Assembly (NCBI GenBank): GCA_964502175.1 | Contig: CAZCVE010000005.1 | Span: 1 to 64,000 of the forward strand | DNA: 64,000 nucleotides | Source of the DNA: JAFLCL01 sp964502175 | Lineage (GTDB): Bacteria > Myxococcota_A > Polyangia > Polyangiales > Sandaracinaceae | Reading direction: 5' to 3' | In this document: positions 1 to 6,409 of the stretch, in pieces | How the letters are laid out: every line of letters starts with the position of its first letter | Position numbering within the stretch: the first letter of the stretch is position 1 | Translations under genes and position numbers: made by a program | The notes under the pieces: model-generated | Seen by the model: the letters and a program-made list of their open reading frames with translations, nothing else | What the model was told of the DNA's origin: nothing | Databases searched by the model: none

Positions 1-283
1 GGACTGTGTCGGGCTCACGCTGAACGCGCGGCGGGGGACGAGCCCCCGCCCTACCAAGACAGATGTGCATCGGACTGTGTCGGGCTCACGCTGAACGCGC
101 GGCGGGGGACGAGCCCCCGCCCTACCAAGACAGATGTGCATCGGACTGTGTCGGGCTCACGCTGAACGCGCGGCGGGGGACGAGCCCCCGCCCTACCGAG
201 ACAGATGTGCATCGGACTCTCGGGCTCGGGCTGAACGCGCGGCGGGGGACGAGCCCCCGCCCTACCGAGACACATGTGCATCG
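1..283. repeat. 71-bp tandem repeat array (4 copies)
   Basis: Four head-to-tail copies start at 1, 72, 143 and 214. The first three have an exact 71-bp period and the fourth is slightly shorter and diverged. Each copy contains a hairpin formed by GGCGGGGG and CCCCCGCC around a 3-5 base loop. The array may begin before the window. The hairpin core with its CTACC flank recurs inverted at 24979-25005, so the unit is an amplified member of a dispersed family. There are no unique spacers, so it is not CRISPR. Confidence 0.9.
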
Positions 284-292
284 CGCTCACGA

Positions 293-436
293 GCACGTTC
301 GTCGACCACGTCTCCGAGCACCGCGCGCATTCCGCGCCGGGGAATGAGCGCGTTCCTCACACGCGTGCGCACGTTCGTCGACCACGTCTCCGAGCACCGC
401 GCGCATTCCGCGTCGCGGAATGAGCGCGTCCCTCAC
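293..436. repeat. Direct repeat pair, 76-bp period
   Basis: A segment of about 68 bp starting GCACGTTCGTCGACCACG occurs at 293 and again at 369 with only a few differences. It directly follows the 71-bp array and carries no convincing reading frame. It looks like a second small tandem duplication in the same intergenic space. Confidence 0.8.
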
Positions 437-519
437 CGAACATCACCTCACCGAGCATCCGAACCACCGTCACCTTGGCGCTCGCCTGACGGTTCGCCTT
501 CGTAGAGAGAGGGATAGGG

Positions 520-614
520 GGTGGTGGGGTGGGGGTGACGCAGCGCCGGCGCAGGCGCCGCGCAGAAGGCGCGGCGACGAGCACTCGGCGCGGAGGAACC
601 CCTGCCCCACCACC
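520..614. repeat. Large imperfect inverted repeat
   Basis: The left arm at 520-536 pairs with the right arm at 598-614 at 15 of 17 positions, and the 61-base interior is itself rich in short GC palindromes. It could form a long hairpin. Nothing else was identified between 437 and 739. Confidence 0.5.
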
Positions 615-739
615 CCACCGAAGCCGCAGCGTCCGAGCGCGTCCCGCAGCCCGAACCGGATCGACCACCTCGCACGAGAGTCGAGCCGCGATCCGAAACG
701 GAGTCGAATGCAACACCCACATCGTGCATCGAACCGCAC

Positions 740-913
740 ATGCACGACGAAGACACCCTCGAAGACTCGTGGTTCGACCGCCCCGCGAAGGGACAACCCC
801 TCACCGTGGAGATGGTCCAAGCCGCGCTCCGATCCCCCGACGCCAACGCAGGCCCGAGCTTCGAGGGCCTCGAAGACTCCTGGTTCGACAAGCCCGCGCG
901 CCGTCAGCGCTGA
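740..913 (+). CDS. Small protein with duplicated LEDSWFD motif
   Basis: This is an ATG-to-TGA frame of 57 residues. The sequence LEDSWFDRPA at residues 7-16 recurs as LEDSWFDKPA at residues 44-53, near the two ends of the protein. A near-exact internal repeat like this is unlikely in a random frame and is the main evidence that the gene is real. There is no signal peptide, membrane segment or cysteine, and no strong ribosome binding site upstream. Its 3' end overlaps the convergent membrane-protein gene by 10 bases. I do not recognise the family; the two acidic-aromatic motifs could be short binding peptides. Confidence 0.6.
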   Translation: MHDEDTLEDSWFDRPAKGQPLTVEMVQAALRSPDANAGPSFEGLEDSWFDKPARRQR

Positions 914-1197
914 GCGCGATCACGCCGCGCGAACAGCGTGAACAGCCACGCGCCCGCGAGACCGAGCAGCACCGCGGGGCCGAGCGTGATCAGCGACAGA
1001 CGCATCGCGAAGAGCACGAGCGCCGCGAGCAGCGCGCCGATCACCTCGAGACCGCTGGGCGAGAGCAGACGCGGAACGAGATCGAAGTGATCGAGCGCGA
1101 TCGCGAAGAGATCGTGCAGCACGGCGACCGAGCCGACCGCGAGGGTCGTCCACGTGAGCACGCGGGCCGTGCGCTCTCGCTCTCTCACCGGGCTCAC
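904..1197 (-). CDS. Small three-helix membrane protein
   Basis: A 97-residue protein with three predicted membrane segments at about 16-36, 48-68 and 71-90, and a basic C-terminal tail. The start is a GTG that overlaps the TGA of the upstream alpha-barrel gene (GTGA), so the two are probably translationally coupled and expressed together. No catalytic motif is visible and I do not recognise the family. It may anchor or assist the product of the upstream gene. Confidence 0.7.
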   Translation of the reverse strand: MSPVRERERTARVLTWTTLAVGSVAVLHDLFAIALDHFDLVPRLLSPSGLEVIGALLAALVLFAMRLSLITLGPAVLLGLAGAWLFTLFARRDRAQR

Positions 1198-2498
1198 GAC
1201 ACCCTCGAGGTCATCATCGCGAGCAGGATCGCGTTGCCGAGCGGCCCGCCCGACAAGAAGCGCGTCGTCTCGCCACGCGCGACGGGCACGCCGAAGAGCG
1301 TCGCCGTGCGATGGAGCCCGACGAACGCGACCTCGTCGTCGAGCAAGCGCGCGCTCGCCATCGCGAAGCCCGTGGCGGAGACCGACACACCGAGCACGAC
1401 GGGCCCCGAGTCGATGTCACCGTGACCCTCGACGCCGATCGGATGCTCGCGGATCGCCGAGAAACCGAGGAGATCCGTGCGACCACCTTCGATCACGGCG
1501 CGCGCCAGCTCGCGGGCGAAGCGAGGCTCCGCGAACGACCAGAAGTACGCCGCGAGCGCCGTGCCCGAGCCGCGCGGTGCATCGCGCGCCTCGCCCGCCG
1601 TGACGTCGATCGACTGCACGAGGTAGCCCGAGCGGGGGTCGACGAAGCGCTCGCGCTGGATCTCCGCGACGCGGGCGAGGAGCGCATGGTGATCGCTGCC
1701 CGTCACGTGGTCGTACTGACCGATCGCGCCTGCGATCGATGCGAGGTCGCAGGGATACGCCTCGCCCGGGTACGTCTCGACGATCGCGAGCGGGTGCGCC
1801 TCGAGGCGACGCACGAGCGCGTCGATCATCGCGTCGTGGAGCGCGCGCTCTTCGAACTCGGGATCGAGCTCGCGCGCGAGGCCGAGCGCGAGCGCGACGT
1901 AGCCGAGGTACGCGTGGCCTCGATCCGAGGCGAGATCCGCGAACGGGCTCGCGCCCCACGCGTCGGTCGCGAACACGTAGGTGCGATCGTCGACGAGCAC
2001 GCGCGAGGCCTCGTGGATCCCGTCGCGGTAGCGATCGCGCAGCTCCGGGTGCGCGAGCGACACCTGCGCGAGGCCGAGCACCGCCATCGCGTGCGAGCCC
2101 ATCGCCCACTCGCCGTCGAAGCGCGCGCTGCCGGTGTGGAACGACGACGTCGTCACCGACGTGAGCACGTCGTCCGAGACCGCGTCGGCGAGGCCACGCT
2201 CGGTGTCGAGATCGTCCGCGAACCACGCGTCGGCGCTCGTGCCGACGAGGAGGCGTGGGCCGAAGAGCCCGCCCACGGCGAAGAGGATGAGCGCGACCGC
2301 GAAGCGCGCGAGGTGGAACACGCGCGGCGTCGCGAGCGCGGGCGCGTCGAGGGTGAGGGGAGGTTGCACGATCGAACCGTGCGCGACGCTGACCCTGCGT
2401 GCGCCGGCGCGTGGGTCGGACGGTCGCGGCGCGACGTCGAGCGGTCGCGGGCCCGCGGCGAGGATGGGCTCGGACGCGCACCGTCGTCGTGCGAGCAT
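1194..2498 (-). CDS. Membrane-anchored alpha/alpha-barrel-like protein
   Basis: About 434 residues. One hydrophobic segment lies near the N-terminus (about residues 65-85 of this model), followed by a long soluble part containing EWAMGSHAMAVLGLA and ETYPGEAYPCDLA, and then a helical tail. The spacing of helices with Trp, His and Asp-rich turns recalls alpha/alpha-toroid enzymes such as linalool dehydratase/isomerase or epimerase-like folds, but this is only a resemblance. The N-terminal 60 residues are low-complexity and Pro/Arg-rich. Internal GTG codons, for example at 2369, are plausible alternative starts that would leave room for a promoter before the divergent VOC gene. It is coupled to the small membrane protein downstream. 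Confidence 0.65.
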   Translation of the reverse strand: MLARRRCASEPILAAGPRPLDVAPRPSDPRAGARRVSVAHGSIVQPPLTLDAPALATPRVFHLARFAVALILFAVGGLFGPRLLVGTSADAWFADDLDTERGLADAVSDDVLTSVTTSSFHTGSARFDGEWAMGSHAMAVLGLAQVSLAHPELRDRYRDGIHEASRVLVDDRTYVFATDAWGASPFADLASDRGHAYLGYVALALGLARELDPEFEERALHDAMIDALVRRLEAHPLAIVETYPGEAYPCDLASIAGAIGQYDHVTGSDHHALLARVAEIQRERFVDPRSGYLVQSIDVTAGEARDAPRGSGTALAAYFWSFAEPRFARELARAVIEGGRTDLLGFSAIREHPIGVEGHGDIDSGPVVLGVSVSATGFAMASARLLDDEVAFVGLHRTATLFGVPVARGETTRFLSGGPLGNAILLAMMTSRVS

Positions 2499-2517
2499 CG
2501 CACGCGTGACGACGACC

Positions 2518-2931
2518 ATGCCTCCCTTTCATCTCGCGTTCGCCGTGACCGATCTCGAGGCGACGCGCGCGTTCTACGTCGACGTGCTCGGCTGCTCGCT
2601 GGGGCGTGAGGCCGAGCGGTGGATCGACTTCGACTTCTTCGGTCACCAGATCAGCGCGCACCTCGTGGACGGCGCGCTCGCGCCGATCGAGACGAACGCC
2701 GTCGACGGCGACGACGTGCCCACGCGTCACTTCGGCGCGGTGCTGCCGTGGGACGCGTGGCACGCGATGGCCGATCGTCTGCGCGACGCAGGGCAGGGCT
2801 TCCTGATCGCGCCGCACATCCGCTTCGCGGGCGAGGTCGGCGAGCAGGCGACGTTCTTCTTGCGTGATCCGTCGGGCAACGCGCTCGAGCTCAAGAGCTT
2901 CAAGGATCCGTCGCGCCTGTTCGCGCGCTGA
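2518..2931 (+). CDS. VOC (glyoxalase/dioxygenase) superfamily protein
   Basis: A 137-residue single VOC module pair. FHLAFAVTDLEATRAFY at the N-terminus is the typical first beta-alpha unit, and RDPSGNALELKSF near the C-terminus carries the usual metal-ligand Glu (E124). His5 and His71 are candidate further ligands. Homologs include glyoxalase-like and extradiol-dioxygenase-like enzymes; the exact substrate cannot be read from sequence. A GTG at 2506 would add four residues. It is transcribed away from the alpha-barrel gene and probably forms its own transcription unit. Confidence 0.85.
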   Translation: MPPFHLAFAVTDLEATRAFYVDVLGCSLGREAERWIDFDFFGHQISAHLVDGALAPIETNAVDGDDVPTRHFGAVLPWDAWHAMADRLRDAGQGFLIAPHIRFAGEVGEQATFFLRDPSGNALELKSFKDPSRLFAR

Positions 2932-2988
2932 GGCTCACGTCCGCGGAGGCAAGGGGAAGAGGCGCGAGGGGCGCCTCTGGTAGTCGGG

Positions 2989-3288
2989 CTAGCTCCGGTA
3001 CTTCGAGCGCGTGATCTCCTCGGTGAAGTTGGTCGAGCCCTGGAAGAGGCCCACGAGGATCACGGCGCCGATCAGGAAGAGCACGAAGAGCGCGGTGGCG
3101 GTCGCGTCGATCACGCCGAACAGATCGGCGAAGCCCGTCTGCCACGCGAACCACGCGACGTAGGGGATCGGCACGATCGACCAGATCCGATCGACCCACG
3201 AGTGCTCGCCCGTGACGAGGCCGAGCGCCCACGTGATCGCGATGACGAGCGCGCAGCCGAGGCACGCGTGTGTGAGGACTGGATCCAT
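2989..3288 (-). CDS. Shortened DUF1295-like membrane protein
   Basis: A 99-residue membrane protein with about three hydrophobic segments. The N-terminal half (ITWALGLVTGEHSWVDRIWS) resembles the start of DUF1295 proteins, which are related to steroid-reductase-like enzymes. The C-terminal GSTNFTEEITRSKY resembles the end of that family. As I recall, full members are about 250-300 residues, so the middle appears to be missing. A stop codon follows directly and no further homologous sequence was seen. It may be a decayed gene with an in-frame deletion or a genuine mini-version. It sits between convergent VOC and divergent ppx. Confidence 0.6.
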   Translation of the reverse strand: MDPVLTHACLGCALVIAITWALGLVTGEHSWVDRIWSIVPIPYVAWFAWQTGFADLFGVIDATATALFVLFLIGAVILVGLFQGSTNFTEEITRSKYRS

Positions 3289-3372
3289 GCGCGCACGCTA
3301 CCAGGGGGATCGTGCGTGACGCGCGCGTGACGAGCTGCGGCGGCGATCGCGAACTCTGGTAGAAACGCGTCG

Positions 3373-4890
3373 ATGCCGAAGTTCGCAGCGATCGACGTGG
3401 GCTCGAACGCCTCGAGGCTGGTCGTCGCCGAGGCCACGTCACCGGACGACGTACGGATCCTCCATCAGGATCGACGGCCGGTGCGTATGGGCCACTCGGT
3501 GTTCGTCACCGGCAAGCTCGACGCGGGATCGATCGACGAGTGCGTGGAGGCGATGCGCGCGTTCTCGCAGAAGATCGAGGAGCTCGAGGTCGATCAGTAC
3601 CGCGCGGTCGTGACCGCTTCGGCGCGCGACGCCGACAACGCGAGCGATCTGATCACGCGCGTGAACGGCGTGGGCGTGCACCTCGAGGCGATCGACGGCA
3701 CCGAAGAGGCGCGCCTCGTGAAGCTCGCGGTCGAGAAGAAGCTGCCGCTGCGCGATCAGCGCGCGCTGCTCGTCGACCTCGGTGGCGGCAGCCTCGAGCT
3801 CTCCGAGGTGCACCACGACGAGGTGCGCTTCTCGACGAGCCTCGAGATCGGCACGGTGCGTCTGCTCGAGTCGTTCCTCGAGGACGGAAAGGCCGTGACC
3901 AAGGCGCAGGAGCGGGTGCTCACCGAGTACCTCGACCGCATGCTGCAGCCGGTCGCGCAGGACTTCCTGCGACGCAGCTACGACCTCGTCGCGGGCACGG
4001 GCGGCAACTTCGAGACGATCGCGGAGCTCTGTCCCGTGGTGGGCGCGGCGATGCCGACGATCGACGTGAAGAAGGCGCGTCAGGTCCACGCGAAGATGAT
4101 CGGGATGACGGCGGCCCAGCGCCGCAAGGCGTTCGCGCTGCGAGAGGATCGCGCGGACGTGATCGTGCCGGCGCTGTACGTGCTGTCTGCGGTGGCGGAT
4201 CTCGCGCGCACCGATGCGATCGTCGCGCCGCAGGTCGGGCTCAAGGAAGGCATCGTGCACGACCTCGTCGTGCGGCACTTTCGCGCGTGGGATCCGAAGC
4301 TCGACGAGCACCTCGCCACGCGCGCCGCGATCCAGCTCGGTCGGCGCTACCACTTCGACGAGCCGCACGCGACGCAGGTGGATCGCCTCGCGTCACAGCT
4401 CTTCGATCGCCTCGCACCGCTCCACAAGCTCGGGCCCGAGGATCGCGTGCTCCTCCGCGTGGCGGCGCTCGGTCACGACATCGGAGACTTCATCGACTAC
4501 GCGTCGCACCACAAGCACACGCAGTACATCCTCGAGCACTCGAACCTGATGGGGCTCTCGCACGAGCACCGGAGCGTGGCGGGCTGCATCGCGCGCTACC
4601 ACCGACGCGCGGTGCCGAGCCCCAAGCACGAGAGCTACGGCAAGCTCACGCCGGACGAGCAGCGCAAGGTGAAGAAGCTCTCGGCGATCCTGCGCATCGC
4701 CGACGCGCTCGATCGCGGCCACCGCAGCAAGGTGCAGAAGCTCGAGGTCGCGACGAACGCGCGGGAGGTGCTGATCAACGCGCACGGCCGCGAGGATCTC
4801 TCGCTCGAGGTGTGGACGGCCGAGCGCAAGGCCGAGTACTTCGAGCAGATGTTCGGCAAGAATGTCCGCGTCGTCGCCGAGATGGGCTGA
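3373..4890 (+). CDS. ppx: Ppx/GppA exopolyphosphatase
   Basis: A 505-residue protein of the usual length for this family. The phosphatase part has the ASKHA signatures DVGSN at 8-12, a second phosphate loop DLGGGSLELS and GTGGNFETIAEL. The C-terminal third is an HD-type domain with GHDIGDFIDY and histidine-rich SHHKHTQY. The family removes terminal phosphate from polyphosphate, or from pppGpp in GppA members; sequence alone does not separate these. The start ATG follows an intergenic gap after the divergent DUF1295-like gene. It appears monocistronic, with a repeat region directly downstream. Confidence 0.92.
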   Translation: MPKFAAIDVGSNASRLVVAEATSPDDVRILHQDRRPVRMGHSVFVTGKLDAGSIDECVEAMRAFSQKIEELEVDQYRAVVTASARDADNASDLITRVNGVGVHLEAIDGTEEARLVKLAVEKKLPLRDQRALLVDLGGGSLELSEVHHDEVRFSTSLEIGTVRLLESFLEDGKAVTKAQERVLTEYLDRMLQPVAQDFLRRSYDLVAGTGGNFETIAELCPVVGAAMPTIDVKKARQVHAKMIGMTAAQRRKAFALREDRADVIVPALYVLSAVADLARTDAIVAPQVGLKEGIVHDLVVRHFRAWDPKLDEHLATRAAIQLGRRYHFDEPHATQVDRLASQLFDRLAPLHKLGPEDRVLLRVAALGHDIGDFIDYASHHKHTQYILEHSNLMGLSHEHRSVAGCIARYHRRAVPSPKHESYGKLTPDEQRKVKKLSAILRIADALDRGHRSKVQKLEVATNAREVLINAHGREDLSLEVWTAERKAEYFEQMFGKNVRVVAEMG

Positions 4891-4915
4891 GCCTCCGACC
4901 GGGGCAGGCGCGTTC

Positions 4916-5060
4916 CCAGGTGGGGGTCAGAGCGGCACGCGCGTTCCCGGGTGGGGGTCCGTTCCCAGGTGGGGGGGCAGAGCGGGGTCTCCCAGGTGGG
5001 GGTCAGAGCGGCAGGCGCGTTCCCGGGTGGGGGTCCGTTCCCAGGTGGGGGGTCAGAGCG
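4916..5060. repeat. Direct repeats upstream of the transposase gene
   Basis: The core CCCAGGTGGGGGTCAGAGCG, sometimes with one or two changes, occurs four times starting near 4916, 4965, 4991 and 5040. The cores are interspersed with the related CGCGTTCCCGGGTGGGGGTC. The GTCAGAGC word is the inverse of GCTCTGAC found twice downstream of the transposase gene, so repeats bracket that gene in opposite orientation. Confidence 0.85.
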
Positions 5061-5126
5061 CGTCTAGTCGTACGGGTGCGAGAAAGGACGAAACTCGCGG
5101 CGGGGTCGGTCGACAAGGGCGGCAAC

Positions 5127-6059
5127 ATGGCTCGCCGTCGCTACCTCCACCCCGATCAGGACCTCGTCCACGTCTCGTTCAAGTGCGTCGGGGACGCGTT
5201 CTTGATGAGGCCGGACGCGTACACCAACTACGTGATCGCCCACGAGCTCGCCCTCGCCGCGAAGACGTACGGTGTGAGGATCCACGCCTTCTGCTTCCTC
5301 TCCAACCACGGGCATCTGGAGCTCGGCGTCCGCGGCTGTCGTCTCGACTCGTTCATGCAGCTCTTCAAGAGTCGGACGGCGCTGACGCTCAACGTCCATC
5401 GCGACCGTGACGGGGCGTACTACAAGCGACGCTATCGGTTCGAGCCGATCCTCTCGAACGATGCAGCCGTGGGTGTCGAGCAGTACGTGCATCAGCAGGC
5501 GGTGAAGCACGAGCTCGTGGAGCGTGTGACCGAGTGGCCGGGTCTCTGCTCGTACGCGGCGGTGATCGAGGGGCGCTCGAGCGTCGAGGCGTCGTGGTTC
5601 GACGAGGCGCGCTGGCGCGAGGATGGCGCCGTTCGCAAGGACCGCGACCTCTACGTGCACACGGCATCGGTGCCGCTCACGCCGCTGCCGCATCGTGTGG
5701 GGCTGTCGGAGCGCGAGCTGACGGCACAGCGTCGCGCGCTCGCGAGGACGATGCAGGAGGTGGAGGGCACGGTCGCGCGCAAGCGGCGCGACGATGGCTC
5801 GCGTCGGCTGCCGAAGCCTTCGAAGTACACGACGCAGGACCCCGAGGGCGTGCCGCCGGGTCGTCGCGAGAAGAGCGGGTCGTCGCAGCCGTACGCCCAT
5901 GGGACGACGGCTCAGGTCGACGCCTACGAGGAGGCGTACGGGCTCGTGATGGAGGCGTACGACGTGGCGTCGGCGCGGTACCGCGAGACGGGGGTGCTCT
6001 GTCCGTTCCCGGCGGGGACGTTCCCGCCGCGCATTCCGGTGCCACGTGACGTGACGTAG
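5127..6059 (+). CDS. Y1/IS200-like (REP-associated type) transposase
   Basis: A 310-residue protein with a Y1_Tnp-like N-terminal domain. The HUH metal motif appears as SNHGHLEL (His61 and His63), preceded by the typical HAFCFL strand and followed by the G-x-YYKRRY segment. The C-terminal 120 residues are basic and Pro-rich. The helix where Y1 enzymes usually carry the nucleophilic Tyr (about 75-90) has no Tyr; the nearest are Tyr98, 99 and 103, so activity is uncertain. The ATG at 5127 is chosen because homology begins at MARRRYLHPD. The gene is bracketed by inverted short repeats, as with REP-associated (RAYT) transposases that act on short palindromes in single-stranded DNA. Confidence 0.85.
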   Translation: MARRRYLHPDQDLVHVSFKCVGDAFLMRPDAYTNYVIAHELALAAKTYGVRIHAFCFLSNHGHLELGVRGCRLDSFMQLFKSRTALTLNVHRDRDGAYYKRRYRFEPILSNDAAVGVEQYVHQQAVKHELVERVTEWPGLCSYAAVIEGRSSVEASWFDEARWREDGAVRKDRDLYVHTASVPLTPLPHRVGLSERELTAQRRALARTMQEVEGTVARKRRDDGSRRLPKPSKYTTQDPEGVPPGRREKSGSSQPYAHGTTAQVDAYEEAYGLVMEAYDVASARYRETGVLCPFPAGTFPPRIPVPRDVT

Positions 6060-6409
6060 CGGTCACTCGGATCCTGGAGCTGCCGCCCTCGCGATGCGCG
6101 AAGGGAGACGTGTCCCCGCCGGCTGACGAGCCGAGCGGGTTGGTCGTGTTCCGTCTTCGCGCGTCGTGATGGTGCTCGGGTCGTGATGCCGTGTGCATCC
6201 GTCCACCGCGGCACTGCGCGTGAGCCTTCGGGAGTGGGTCGCTCGCGCGCGATTTCGACGCTGCCGCCGCCGTCATCGCCAGAGTGCTCTGACCTCGGTC
6301 ACGGGGCGCGAGAGTGCTCTGACCTTGGCACGGGCGGTCACGGGGGGCGACCTCGGTCATTGGCGCGATCCAGCTCGGGCGCCGCCAGAGGTCTCTCGAC
6401 CAGACCCAC
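6060..6409. other. Intergenic region with downstream repeats
   Basis: A 350-base gap without a supported gene. AGAGTGCTCTGACCT occurs twice, at 6281-6295 and 6311-6325, and CGGTCACGGGG also repeats. GCTCTGAC is the reverse complement of the GTCAGAGC word upstream of the transposase gene. These may be the outer part of a transposase-associated repeat cluster. Confidence 0.7.

Noticed and set aside
1..283. CRISPR array
   Set aside because: The 71-bp units are contiguous and carry no variable spacers, and no cas genes are present.
3540..5126. Long upstream extension of the transposase reading frame
   Set aside because: It runs through ppx in another frame with an Arg-rich, motif-free sequence. 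Homology to the Y1 family begins only at the ATG at 5127.
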